64,000 bases of DNA. Origin: Sulfolobales archaeon. GTDB lineage: Archaea; Thermoproteota; Thermoprotei_A; Sulfolobales; Desulfurococcaceae. The position numbers and the translations under genes were made by a program. Of the stretch, positions 35,108 to 43,445 are shown in pieces (the first letter of the stretch is position 1; each line of letters opens with the position of its first letter). The stretch covers positions 116,481 through 180,480 of the forward strand of contig JANXDZ010000004.1 of assembly GCA_025059075.1 (NCBI GenBank), given 5' to 3'. Under the pieces are notes generated by a model. The model made no database searches. It had not been told where the DNA came from and saw only the letters and a program-made list of their open reading frames with translations.

Positions 35108-36183
35108 GTAGTGGAGAAATAGTTGCAATAGATGGAAGCATGGGGGAGGGGGGAGGGCAAATACTTAGATATAGCCTAGCTCTATCAGCTCTTTTATTAA
35201 AGCCCGTAAAGATCATTAATATCAGGGCTAAGAGAAGCAATCCAGGCTTAAGGCCCCAACACTTAACTGCTGTAAGAGCTCTAGCAGATGTAACTATGGC
35301 TGAAGTAATTGGAGCAAGTGTAGGTAGTCAAGCACTTATGTTTAAGCCGAGGAGAAGGCTTGGAGGAAGCTATAAGTTTAACATAGGTACAGCCGGGAGC
35401 ATTAGCCTAGTGATCCAAGCACTTTTACCAGCACTTCTATTCGCTGAAGATGATTCAACTATTGAAATAACTGGCGGAACTGATGTATCTAATAGCCCTC
35501 CAATAGATTACATGAGGTTTGTGTTTAAACCTACCTTAGAGAAAATTGGGGCAAACATTGAAATACAGTTAAAGAAGAGGGGGCATTATCCGCGTGGAGG
35601 TGGATTAGTTGTATTAAACGTTAGGAGGCTTAAAGAGCCATTGATGGCTCTTAACGCTATTGAGAGAGGTGAAGTAAGGGGTATTGAGGGGCTGAGCCAT
35701 TGCGTTAAGCTACCAAGCCATGTAGCGATGAGACAAGCTAAGAGCGCTGAGGAACTCATACTTAAGGAAACAGGCATTAGGCCAAGGATAAATGTAGAGT
35801 TTTATGAAACAACTAAGGATCCTCACCTAGGTCCTGGAAGCGGCATAACTATCTATGCAGTAACTGATAATAGCATTATAGGAGCAGATGCATTAGGCGA
35901 GAGAGGTAAGCCAGCTGAAAGAGTTGGTGAAGAAGCTGCTGTAAAGCTATTAAGTGAGCTTAGAACAGGTATGGCTTTTGACGTCCACATGGCTGACATG
36001 TTAATACCGTACATAGCATTAGCTAAAGGAAGGTCCTGTATAGGTGTTTCAAATATAACGCTTCACGCATTAACAGCAATTATGGTTACAAAACAATTTC
36101 TGCGAAGAGATGCATTTAACGTAAGGGAGAGTAATGGGCGGGGAGTGATATGTATTGAGGGAATAAGTTACTTACCTCAATAA
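35104..36183 (+). CDS. rtcA: RNA 3'-terminal phosphate cyclase
   Basis: A 359-residue RtcA that converts RNA 3'-phosphate ends to 2',3'-cyclic phosphates. The N-terminal GSMGEGGGQILRYSLALS (about 9-26) and later HYPRGGG, GPGSGITIYA and HMADMLIPYIALA (the catalytic His lies in this last motif) are characteristic. TTG 35104 overlaps nadM. With EndA, aCPSF1 and aCPSF2 in the window it adds to a cluster of RNA-processing enzymes, though spacing argues against a common operon. The 3' end converges on the thioredoxin-like gene on the other strand. Confidence 0.93.
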   Translation: MSSGEIVAIDGSMGEGGGQILRYSLALSALLLKPVKIINIRAKRSNPGLRPQHLTAVRALADVTMAEVIGASVGSQALMFKPRRRLGGSYKFNIGTAGSISLVIQALLPALLFAEDDSTIEITGGTDVSNSPPIDYMRFVFKPTLEKIGANIEIQLKKRGHYPRGGGLVVLNVRRLKEPLMALNAIERGEVRGIEGLSHCVKLPSHVAMRQAKSAEELILKETGIRPRINVEFYETTKDPHLGPGSGITIYAVTDNSIIGADALGERGKPAERVGEEAAVKLLSELRTGMAFDVHMADMLIPYIALAKGRSCIGVSNITLHALTAIMVTKQFLRRDAFNVRESNGRGVICIEGISYLPQ

Positions 36184-36243
36184 AAGTGGTCTATTTTAGA
36201 AGTCGATAAGTAAGTAGTGAAGAAATTATGTGAAGTTGATAAT

Positions 36244-36582
36244 CTACGTCGCTATAGCTGATGAACTTCTGCTCTTAGTTAAAGTCGTTGGAATGGAGTA
36301 CATTGTTATGACATCCACTAAGCTCTCAATAGTTACTTCTCCATCTTTCTTAAACACTACTTCATTACCATCTATACTTAATATAGCTACTTCATCATCA
36401 GGTGTATAGAGTATTTTAAGTCTAACTAATGCACCTAACTTCATTGATATTGATGCAGCTGCCTTAACTATGTCCTCAATTATATAGCCCCATGGAGTTG
36501 GTGGAATTATTAATGTAACGTCCAACACGTTCTCATCCGTAGGGAAGTGAGACTTGAAGACTATTAAAAACAAAGCACACAT
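36244..36582 (-). CDS. Possible thioredoxin-fold protein of unknown function
   Basis: A 112-residue protein, not recognised. The order strand-helix-strand-strand-helix (DVTLIIPPTPWGY, IIEDIVKAAASISMKLGALV, VRLKILYTPDDEVAILSIDG, NEVVFKKDGEVTIESLVDVI) is that of a small thioredoxin-like fold, with PPTPWG where a CxxC would be, so no redox Cys is present. The first 15 residues may be extra; GTG 36528 (MLDVTLIIPP) is an alternative start. If ATG 36582 is used, the structured RNA at 36605-36680 forms its 5' leader. Confidence 0.6.
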   Translation of the reverse strand: MCALFLIVFKSHFPTDENVLDVTLIIPPTPWGYIIEDIVKAAASISMKLGALVRLKILYTPDDEVAILSIDGNEVVFKKDGEVTIESLVDVITMYSIPTTLTKSRSSSAIAT

Positions 36583-36599
36583 CTTTTTACTAAATCTAT

Positions 36600-36684
36600 T
36601 AAAGGTGGGCCGGGAGTAAGACCCGCCCCGCCTTCACTCTTACCCCGGGACACGGGGACGTCTGGGGGACCGGGGTTCTGTCTA
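36600..36684 (-). ncRNA. GC-rich structured RNA, possibly bistable leader
   Basis: In an otherwise AT-rich region, about 75 bases are strongly GC-rich. Read on the minus strand, three segments in order are 36676-36670 (ACCCCGG), 36648-36638 (CCGGGGTAAGA) and 36621-36610 (TCTTACTCCCGG). The middle pairs perfectly with the first (7 bp) or with the third (11 bp with one bulge), so two mutually exclusive hairpins are possible. A TATA box (36703-36710) puts a start near 36680, right at the first segment. It is not a tRNA, 5S, SRP or obvious C/D RNA; an H/ACA-type or novel RNA, or a leader of the 36244-36582 gene, are open choices. Transcription strand is inferred. Confidence 0.55.
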
Positions 36685-36702
36685 TTAAGATAGCTTGACA
36701 GT

Positions 36703-36710
36703 TATTTATA
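36703..36710 (-). promoter_or_regulatory. TATA box before the structured RNA
   Basis: The minus strand reads AAATATAAATAAC, with TATAAATA at 36710-36703. At the usual 24-27 base distance, transcription would begin at about 36680-36685, just before the GC-rich paired region. No equally good box faces the plus strand next to the element. Confidence 0.55.
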
Positions 36711-36807
36711 TTTCTATACGGTCGTCTGTTAGAGTGTCTAAGCTTTTTAAATAAGTGTAAATGATCTCAGCCCCAGTGTCTACTGAAGAAGGCTTTAGTT
36801 TTAAGTG

Positions 36808-37890
36808 TTAAAACAGCCTATATCTAAGTATTCCAACTGCTCCACCGAATGTCTTATTGATCCAGACTCCTTCCGGTATTTCATCGTTTATTACAATGGT
36901 TTTTGCGTTACTTCTTTTAGCTAACTCAATCCATTCCTCTAAATCATTTCTCTCTTCACTTACTATGAGTTTCTCCACTGCCCCTATCTCCAAGGCCTTT
37001 CTTAACTCATCGTCTCCATAAATCGTTAATCCATCGTCCTTTACTAAGTGTAGTTTAAATTCATCTATAGCTTTAAGAGCCTCTAAGTATTGTTGTTCCT
37101 TTAGTACATCGTTTGCTTTAATAATCATTTCCCTGAGGCCTACTTCACCTTGATAAGCTACATCAATGAACTTTGGTATAAGGATCTGTTTTAACCTATA
37201 GTCTAAGTAGTCTCCCTCTAGGAAGTCGTACTTAGCGTATGCTGGACCTCCTAAGAGTACTGCCTTTAACTTCCCGCTTTCAAGGTATGGCTCAAAGTAT
37301 TCCTTAACTCTTTCTCCAACTCTCTTATAGAATTCATGAACCATTTGCTCTATGACTCTATCATACCTCCTTTGGCTTTGGCCTCCCTTAGCATGTTTAC
37401 CCGGTATATAGTCTTCAAGTTCGTCGAGGACCTTAAGTCTATTACCCTTAAGTAATCCTATTGTAGCAGCATCTCTCTCAACTATTATTAAGCCAATTAC
37501 ATTGCTCTCTTCAACCATTGGCTCAAGGAACTCTAAGTGAAATTCCTTATCGGTTCTATAGAAAAATACTGGCACTGGTTCAGGTGGAGATAGCGTAATG
37601 CATATGAAGTCCCCTGTATCCATGTTTTCACCACAAAATACTGCTAGACCTTTTTCAGGAACTTTAAGGATCTTGGACAACCTATCTATAGTTGCTGTAA
37701 GAGCTCTCTGAACAGCATTCTTAGTCTTCTTCAACTTAATGTTATCAGTTATTGAAAGCTCTTGTCTAAGCAAGTTAAGCACATCACTTATAGGTCTTTC
37801 TGGAGGTACATAAAGGCTTAGGAGGACTGTAGCTGGAGCCTTCCACTTCCTTAGTTCAGCAAGTATGTTCCTTAAGCTATGCTTATCTAT
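36808..37890 (-). CDS. prf1: Peptide chain release factor aRF1 (non-canonical start)
   Basis: Archaeal RF1 recognises all three stop codons. The GGQ motif (GKHAKGGQSQRR) and the ending WINKTFGGAVGILRYRLF are clear. The first canonical start is GTG 37782, inside conserved sequence. In the same frame upstream run KHSLRNILAELRKWKAPATV and LLSLYVPPERPISDV, the standard aRF1 N-terminus, back to a stop at 37938-37936. No ATG, GTG or TTG occurs in that stretch. ATA 37890 or ATT 37905 would give a normal-length protein; ATA 37890 is used here. A sequence error or a non-canonical start are the two explanations. Confidence 0.85.
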   Translation of the reverse strand: MDKHSLRNILAELRKWKAPATVLLSLYVPPERPISDVLNLLRQELSITDNIKLKKTKNAVQRALTATIDRLSKILKVPEKGLAVFCGENMDTGDFICITLSPPEPVPVFFYRTDKEFHLEFLEPMVEESNVIGLIIVERDAATIGLLKGNRLKVLDELEDYIPGKHAKGGQSQRRYDRVIEQMVHEFYKRVGERVKEYFEPYLESGKLKAVLLGGPAYAKYDFLEGDYLDYRLKQILIPKFIDVAYQGEVGLREMIIKANDVLKEQQYLEALKAIDEFKLHLVKDDGLTIYGDDELRKALEIGAVEKLIVSEERNDLEEWIELAKRSNAKTIVINDEIPEGVWINKTFGGAVGILRYRLF

Positions 37891-38226
37891 AGCTAGTCTC
37901 TCAATGTAATCACTACTATAGCTAAAGACCCATCCCTAACACCCTTTAGTAAATCACACAACACTTTCTCCCTATATAAGCATTTATTGACTGTGCTCTA
38001 ACAAAATCACATCTAGAGGTAGTTTAAATGGATTAGAGGAGCTGTGGAAGCAGTAGCTTAAGAAAACTTAAGAATTAGTATTATATACATAGAAACTAGT
38101 TAATAAAGTTAATTAAACCCACTTACTTCATGTATTGAATGCATACATATGGTTATGGAAGTAATATTTATATATTTATTTGCATAAGTATTCCTACGTA
38201 TAATATAAATAATATTGGTGAAATCA
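37891..38226. other. Divergent intergenic region between aRF1 and the PhoU regulator
   Basis: About 335 AT-rich bases without an open gene. Near its right end are two TATA-like blocks (38167-38177 and about 38197-38213) for the AbrB-PhoU gene. The left end should hold the aRF1 promoter. Nothing else is recognised. Confidence 0.5.
38167..38177 (+). promoter_or_regulatory. TATA box of the AbrB-PhoU gene
   Basis: TTTATATATTT lies about 55 bases before ATG 38227, followed by a second AT-rich block (ACGTATAATATAAATAAT) 15-30 bases before it. Either could be the TATA element, the first giving a short leader and the second a leaderless transcript. Confidence 0.45.
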
Positions 38227-39264
38227 ATGGTTGAAAGAAGGAGGATTCAAAAAACCGGTTCATCATCATACATAGTTACTTTACCTAAGGAGTGGGTTGA
38301 CGCACTTGGAATGAAGCCGGGTGACTACGTGACAGTTCATAGACATGGCAATAGGCTAGTCATAGCTCCATCAATTGTTGAAGCTCAGCAGCTAAGTACT
38401 GAAGTAAAAGTAGTAAGCTCTGACGTGAGCCTAGATGAAGTCTTTAGGATTGTGATAGCTGGATACTTAGCTGGATATAGTACGATAAAAGTAGTTATGC
38501 CGGAGAACACGCCTGGATTACCTAAGTTAATTAATGAAGTAAAGAAGCTAGCTAGATCAAAGCTTGCGGGAATAGAAGTCATAGATGAAACTTTTAACAG
38601 CATAGTCTTTAAAGTCCTCCTAGATCTAGAGGAGCTACCATTAATGAAGGCTTTAAGAAGAGTGCACTTAATAGTGAACAGCATGCTTTCAGACGCCATC
38701 AAGGCATTTAAGACTGTTAATATTGATATAGCTGAAGCAGTTGTTCAAAGAGATGATGAAGTAGATAGATTCCACTTCGTTATAGCTAGACAACTATCCA
38801 TAGCTCTACTAGACTTTAGAGTAATGGAGTCTCTAGGATTAACGAGTTCAGTTGAAGCACTTAACTATAGAATCCTAGCGAGAAACATGGAGAGAATAGC
38901 TGATCATGCTGTAAACATAGCTAAACTAACTTACATTAGGCCGACTGAATGCAGATACTGCGATGAACTAGCGGGCTTCGGTGAAAAAGCTCTAGAGATC
39001 TTTAATACAGCAATGGATTCGATATATAAGCTCCATAGAAAGATCGCTGAAGAAGTTATAAGCATTAATGCAAAGTTCTTAAAGGATCTGCGCGAAGTAG
39101 TATTTGATAAGATCATGGTTGATCGAGAGGTGGCTCCAGGCGAGAGAATTATAAGCATAATGATGCACGATAGCCTTAGGAGGATAATGCGTTATAGCAA
39201 TGGCATAGCTGAGTCAGCATTAAACATTAAGGCAGCTAAGGAGTCATTAATAGAAGTTAAGTAG
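38227..39264 (+). CDS. AbrB-PhoU phosphate-uptake regulator
   Basis: About 345 residues from ATG 38227. The N-terminus (about 1-45) is a SpoVT-AbrB-type DNA-binding swapped-hairpin, RRIQKTGSSSYIVTLPKEWV, followed by GMKPGDYVTVHRHG. The rest contains PhoU-type helical bundles (EAVVQRDDEVDRFHFVIARQ near 175; MERIADHAVNIAKL near 222), where the E/D-x3-D pairs bind metal. This fusion is common in archaea and is annotated as a phosphate-uptake regulator. The frame opens at TTG 38215, but ATG 38227 fits the AbrB start. It converges on the PAP2 gene with an 8-base overlap. Confidence 0.88.
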   Translation: MVERRRIQKTGSSSYIVTLPKEWVDALGMKPGDYVTVHRHGNRLVIAPSIVEAQQLSTEVKVVSSDVSLDEVFRIVIAGYLAGYSTIKVVMPENTPGLPKLINEVKKLARSKLAGIEVIDETFNSIVFKVLLDLEELPLMKALRRVHLIVNSMLSDAIKAFKTVNIDIAEAVVQRDDEVDRFHFVIARQLSIALLDFRVMESLGLTSSVEALNYRILARNMERIADHAVNIAKLTYIRPTECRYCDELAGFGEKALEIFNTAMDSIYKLHRKIAEEVISINAKFLKDLREVVFDKIMVDREVAPGERIISIMMHDSLRRIMRYSNGIAESALNIKAAKESLIEVK

Positions 39265-39838
39265 ACTTATGCATAAAGCTGTGGTAAATGTATTCAGTTA
39301 AGCTAGACGTCAATATGCCTAACAGTACTCCTCCAACAACGTCAGTAAACCAGTGTGCTCCAACAGCTACTCTCGAGAAGCACATCAATAGCACAAAGAC
39401 TATGGAGATAGGCTTCAGTAACTTATGCTCTTTAAACAGAAAGTAAGCTATTACAGTTGCACGAGTGGAGTGGCCTGATGGATAAGAGTAAGCTTCAAAA
39501 ATGCTTTCGCTAACGTAAGTAGGCCTAGGTATAGCTATTAATGCTTTTAATACAGCAACTAAAGCCTGAGACATTATGAATGACGCTAGTAGGGGGAGCA
39601 GAGTGCTTAAAGCACTATGCTTCCTCCTTAAATATACAGCTGCTGAAACCATTGCCAGCATAGCAGCTGAAGCATCTAAGTCGGAGAGCCTTGATACATA
39701 AGACCATGCATTTGAGCTATAGGGCTTAATTAATTCAGCTAATAGTACGTCAATTGATTTAAAGCATTCATACGCTACTGCAGCTGTAAGGACAGTGAAT
39801 GAGGCAGCTGTTAGAGCTATCAATAGCCTTTCTCTCAA
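39257..39838 (-). CDS. PAP2-family membrane phosphatase
   Basis: A 193-residue membrane protein with about six TM helices and the three PAP2 motifs: KALIAIPRP (K-x6-RP), YPSGHST (PSGH) and SRVAVGAHWFTD (S-R-x5-H-x3-D). Such enzymes dephosphorylate isoprenoid or lipid pyrophosphates at the membrane surface, for example dolichyl or polyprenyl diphosphate in glycan synthesis. The exact substrate cannot be read from sequence. It converges with the PhoU gene and is divergent from MarC, with about 85 bases between the starts. Confidence 0.88.
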   Translation of the reverse strand: MRERLLIALTAASFTVLTAAVAYECFKSIDVLLAELIKPYSSNAWSYVSRLSDLDASAAMLAMVSAAVYLRRKHSALSTLLPLLASFIMSQALVAVLKALIAIPRPTYVSESIFEAYSYPSGHSTRATVIAYFLFKEHKLLKPISIVFVLLMCFSRVAVGAHWFTDVVGGVLLGILTSSLTEYIYHSFMHKST

Positions 39839-39922
39839 TTCAACTACCTCTCCACTACTTAATGCACATACAAAGCCTTAAATTACTTAAACTAATTAAC
39901 TTACCTTGGAAGGTGTATAGCA

Positions 39923-40540
39923 TTGGACCTATATACGTTAATCGCCTGGTTCATTACAGTCTACGGCAAGATCTTCGCTATACTGAACCCATTCTCAGCT
40001 ATACCTATATTCATTAACTTAACTGAGAACGCGAGTAGTGAGGAGAGGAAGAGAGTTATAAAGAAGGCTTTCCTAGCCATGGTCATTATGGTCATGGTGT
40101 TTACTCTAATAGGAATATGGGTGCTTGAGTTCTTAGGAATATCCATAGCTTCACTTAGGATCGCTGGTGGAGCAGTGCTCTTTGTACTAGCTATGGATAT
40201 GCTGGGGGATATGCCTAGGACTAAGAGGCTTGAGGAGACGGAAATAGCTGTCATACCAATAGCTACTCCACTACTCGTTGGACCAGGCACTCTGACTACA
40301 ATAATAGTTCTAACGGCTGAAAACCCATCGCTACAGGGCTATACTCTAATACTCTTAGCTTCTCTAGCAGCTGTAGCAACTGCTGCAATTATATTGAGAT
40401 ACTCGTTATTACTTGCTAAAGTACTAAGTAAGTCATTCATTAAGGCCTTAGCTAGATTCATGTCTCTAATAATAGCTGCAACAGCTGTAGAGTTAATTAG
40501 AATGGGCGTAAATGAATGGATTGCGGAGTTAACTAAGTGA
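39923..40540 (+). CDS. MarC-family integral membrane protein
   Basis: A 205-residue protein with six TM helices in the MarC/UPF0056 family. The signatures FAILNPFSAIPIFINLT (about 16-32), LRIAGGAVLFVLAMDML (about 76-92) and IPIATPLLVGPGTLTTII (about 110-127) are present, and the NPF and GPG motifs pack as an internal repeat. Its function is not established. It may be a small-molecule exporter. TTG 39923 is the start, after TTGGAAGGTGTATAGCA. The next gene is convergent after 17 bases. Confidence 0.9.
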   Translation: MDLYTLIAWFITVYGKIFAILNPFSAIPIFINLTENASSEERKRVIKKAFLAMVIMVMVFTLIGIWVLEFLGISIASLRIAGGAVLFVLAMDMLGDMPRTKRLEETEIAVIPIATPLLVGPGTLTTIIVLTAENPSLQGYTLILLASLAAVATAAIILRYSLLLAKVLSKSFIKALARFMSLIIAATAVELIRMGVNEWIAELTK

Positions 40541-40557
40541 TTCATTTAAGGAGTGCA

Positions 40558-41370
40558 TTATATGAACTTAATGATTGTTCTTTCCACGGCCTTAATCCAC
40601 CCACTTGGAGGAGCTTCAGGAGAAATGCTGTAACTGAGTCTTCTCAAAGAGATCCTCTTACTACTTGAAATAACTATGGCTACGTCCGTTAACTCAAGGA
40701 AGTCTTCATCGAGTTCTGAGTCGCCTAAACCAATTGTAGGTAAGTATTTAAAGAAGCTGTTTCTCAAGAACTCTCTAAGGGCTCTTCCCTTACTGCTAGT
40801 TGATACATGTATGAATCTACCTATAGTTATAGTTGTTAAGCCAATTGATCTAGCTGTCTCAACTATCTCCTTAGCACATGTTGCTTCACTAGTGTAGAAG
40901 GCCTCTGAGAAAGATCTCTTTTTCGCCAACACGGCCTCCTCTAGACTTAAACTAGTTAATTCACTTATTGACTTAGGCGGCAGCTTAGTGAGCCTAAGTA
41001 CTTTGCTTGAACACTTCTCCTCAAGAACGTTAAGGTAATCCTCTATTTCAGTTAAGTATTTAGCTATCTTTATGAAGTACATGTCTACGCAATGATCATA
41101 GAGTCCTCTGCTTAAAATTAAGTCATTTGAGTAAGAGTAGTATATAGCTCCTCCACCTTCAACTACTGCTACACTTAGATCTACTCCAAGCTTCTTCCAT
41201 AAATAGATCACTTCACTCGCCGTCCTCATGGTTACTGGGATCACTGGAAAGCCGAGGGAGCTAAGTCTATTGATGTAGTAGCCTAAGTCTTCTGAGAACT
41301 CTCCATTGATTAGAGTTCCATCAATATCTGTGAAAATTAAAGCTCTATACTTCAATGCTTTAAACACCAA
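40558..41370 (-). CDS. HAD hydrolase, mannosyl-3-phosphoglycerate phosphatase-like
   Basis: A 270-residue Cof-type HAD phosphatase. Motif I is FTDIDGTLINGEF (about 13-25), motif II is the Thr of PVTMRTAS (about 42), motif III lies around SSKGRALREFL (about 195), and motif IV is GLGDSELDEDFLEL (about 216). The layout fits mannosyl-3-phosphoglycerate phosphatase, which makes mannosylglycerate, a compatible solute; the synthase is not adjacent, so a sucrose- or other sugar-phosphatase remains possible. It is convergent with MarC. The region upstream is the gene-free 41.4-41.9 kb stretch. Confidence 0.82.
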   Translation of the reverse strand: MVFKALKYRALIFTDIDGTLINGEFSEDLGYYINRLSSLGFPVIPVTMRTASEVIYLWKKLGVDLSVAVVEGGGAIYYSYSNDLILSRGLYDHCVDMYFIKIAKYLTEIEDYLNVLEEKCSSKVLRLTKLPPKSISELTSLSLEEAVLAKKRSFSEAFYTSEATCAKEIVETARSIGLTTITIGRFIHVSTSSKGRALREFLRNSFFKYLPTIGLGDSELDEDFLELTDVAIVISSSKRISLRRLSYSISPEAPPSGWIKAVERTIIKFI

Positions 41371-41941
41371 ATGCTTTAGCTAAGTTAATTCAGAGGTCAA
41401 TTCATTAAATACTTTCATTAAACACCGTACTTTCCAGGTTCAGGGAGCTTTATTAAGCGTGCTTCCCCCCTCCCAGAGTGTGTATGTCTCCACAGTAAAT
41501 CTGTCTGTAAAGCTAATGCCTTTACTAGATCTATTGATACGGGGTGTTTACTATTATTGCGTGATTTAGCTATCTCTGTTTCAACTTAGTTAAGTATGTT
41601 ATCATAATCATTTTATACTTCGTCCTCAGGAATGAAGTCCTGTAGAGTAGAATAGTAGATCTAAGTGTATTCATGGATAGCTCCAGGGATGTAGTTGTCT
41701 CCATTGATAGAGCCAGCGTACTACTCCTACGGCATATGCTGCAAGTACTCTAAGAACTATGTCTTCAAGGATTGTTCCCTATGATAAGTCTGCTAACACT
41801 AGATCTCTTTGATGAATGAGCGCTGCACTATGCCTTTCCTCAAAGACTATAGTGTTGAGGTTTACAACTATGCTTACATCAAGTACCCTGACTACTCCAT
41901 AAGTCTTAAACAAAGCCTTAAAAACGTTGTAAAGTAATGAA
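41371..41941. other. Gene-free stretch before ahcY
   Basis: About 570 bases. On the minus strand one frame from about 41930 to 41671 runs 86 codons with a single TAG (GTILEDIVLRVLAAYAVGVV is its most protein-like part), but the match to any family is absent and it lies over the ahcY promoter, so no gene is called. The remainder is closed. The ahcY promoter must lie near 41890-41930. Confidence 0.45.
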
Positions 41942-43219
41942 GTGAGTCAGGTGATTAGAGTGGTTGAGTATAGAGTTAAAGACCTTGGCTTAGCGAATCA
42001 GGGGTTATTAAAGATTGAGTGGGCTGAGAGACACATGCCGGTATTAATGAAGCTTAGGGAGGAGAGTGCTGTTGGAAAAGAGCTGAAGGGCTTAACTATT
42101 GGAGCAGTACTCCATGTAACTAAGGAGACAGCAGTATTAGTCAAGGCTTTAATTAATGCAGGCGCTGACGTATGGATTGCTGGAAGCAATCCATTGTCAA
42201 CTCAAGATGATGTAGCAGCGGCTTTAGTTAAATGTGGTGTAAACGTATTTGCATGGCGTGGAGAAAGCAGTGAAGAATACTACTGGTGTATAAGGAGGGT
42301 GGCTGAAGCAAGTCCAGACATAGTTATAGATGATGGAGCAGATCTACATGTAATACTGCATAAAGACTACGTAGATGTAGCCTCTAAAATAATTGGAGGA
42401 ACTGAAGAGACTACTACTGGAGTCTCAAGGCTGAAAGCTCTTGAGGAGGCAGGCCTATTAAAATACCCAGTTATAGCTGTTAACAATGCTTATACAAAGT
42501 ACTTATTCGACAATAGATATGGAACAGGGCAGAGTACATTTGATGGAGTGCTTAGAGCTACAAACATATTGATAGCTGGCAAAGTAGTTGTAGTAGCAGG
42601 CTATGGATGGGTTGGTAAAGGAATTGCTTTAAGAGCTAGAGGACTTGGAGCTAGGAGAGTCATAGTGACTGAAGTCAATCCCATTAGAGCTCTAGAAGCT
42701 GTTTTCGATGGATTTGAAGTAATGCCCATGACTGAGGCAGCTAAGTTAGGCGATGTATTCATAACTGCGACAGGCAACATTAAGGCTATTAGGAGAGAGC
42801 ACTTGGAGTCAATGAGGGATGGAGCTATATTAGCTAATGCAGGCCACTTCAATGTAGAAATATGGATACCTGACTTAGAGTCCCTAGCAAGATCTAAGAG
42901 AAGGATTAGGGAATACGTTGAGGAATACACATTAATAGATGGGAGGAAGCTGTACTTGCTAGCTGATGGAAGGCTTGTAAACTTAGCTGCTGCAGAAGGC
43001 CATCCAAGTGAAGTCATGGATATGAGCTTTGCAAATCAATTCCTAGCAATAAAGTACCTACGTGAAAATAGAAGCAGGGTACCAGTTAAAGTACATAATC
43101 AACCCATGGAGTTAGACTACTTAATAGCTAAGCTAAAGCTTGAGACAATGGGGATAACAATAGATGAATTAACGAGTGAGCAGAGGGAGTACATGAAGTC
43201 GTGGAGTTACGGTACTTAG
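41942..43219 (+). CDS. ahcY: Adenosylhomocysteinase
   Basis: A 425-residue S-adenosylhomocysteine hydrolase, which splits SAH to adenosine and homocysteine and keeps methyltransferases active. It has the NAD-binding [17 protein letters not shown] (about 219-235), the substrate-domain motifs [15 protein letters not shown]-like [16 protein letters not shown] and [14 protein letters not shown], and the active-site region [21 protein letters not shown] or GTG starts are possible; 41942 (GTGAGTCAGGTG) yields [16 protein letters not shown]. It is followed by a pyrimidine-rich terminator and a tRNA. Confidence 0.95.
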   Translation: MSQVIRVVEYRVKDLGLANQGLLKIEWAERHMPVLMKLREESAVGKELKGLTIGAVLHVTKETAVLVKALINAGADVWIAGSNPLSTQDDVAAALVKCGVNVFAWRGESSEEYYWCIRRVAEASPDIVIDDGADLHVILHKDYVDVASKIIGGTEETTTGVSRLKALEEAGLLKYPVIAVNNAYTKYLFDNRYGTGQSTFDGVLRATNILIAGKVVVVAGYGWVGKGIALRARGLGARRVIVTEVNPIRALEAVFDGFEVMPMTEAAKLGDVFITATGNIKAIRREHLESMRDGAILANAGHFNVEIWIPDLESLARSKRRIREYVEEYTLIDGRKLYLLADGRLVNLAAAEGHPSEVMDMSFANQFLAIKYLRENRSRVPVKVHNQPMELDYLIAKLKLETMGITIDELTSEQREYMKSWSYGT

Positions 43220-43233
43220 AATAAGTAAGGGAG

Positions 43234-43279
43234 AGCCTTTTTCTTTTATTAGTAAAACTTATTTTCCCTTTTCCCCCTT
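43234..43279 (+). terminator. Pyrimidine-rich terminator after ahcY
   Basis: After the ahcY stop, CTTTTTCTTTTATTAG is followed by TTATTTTCCCTTTTCCCCC. T-tracts of this kind are the usual archaeal intrinsic terminator and lie just before the tRNA(CAT) gene. The aCPSF1/FttA factor at 32.5 kb cuts at such U-rich sites. Confidence 0.55.
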
Positions 43280-43298
43280 TACTAAAACAAGGAGCAGT

Positions 43299-43392
43299 GG
43301 GCCCGTAGCTCAGCCAGGTAGAGCGCCCGGCTCATAAGCACAATTGTGTCAGAGAGACCGGGTGGTCGGGGGTTCAAATCCCCCCGGGCCCA
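43299..43392 (+). tRNA. tRNA with CAT anticodon (Ile2 or elongator Met), 20-base intron
   Basis: Acceptor GGGCCCG/CGGGCCC, discriminator A 43392. Anticodon stem CCCGG (43326-43330) with CCGGG (43358-43362). Anticodon CAT at 43333-43335, position 37 A43336, intron 43337-43356, and position 38 A43357. T-arm GGGGG-TTCAAAT-CCCCC. The acceptor and A73 match archaeal tRNA-Ile, favouring an Ile2 tRNA whose C34 is modified to agmatidine, but an elongator Met tRNA is possible. It is not the initiator type. Confidence 0.93.
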
Positions 43393-43445
43393 CTTCACAA
43401 ACATTTTAATACTCCAGCTTCCTGACTTAGTGAAGGGTGTTCATA

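Noticed and set aside
36600..36684. RNase P RNA fragment (ACAGAACC and GGTAAGAG-like strings)
   Set aside because: The two strings occur in the wrong order and too close for RNase P RNA, and CR-I is absent.
40961..41500. Transposon end at the C-rich string near 41466
   Set aside because: CTTCCCCCCTCCCAGAG does not show the hairpin or the flanking pattern of the other ends.
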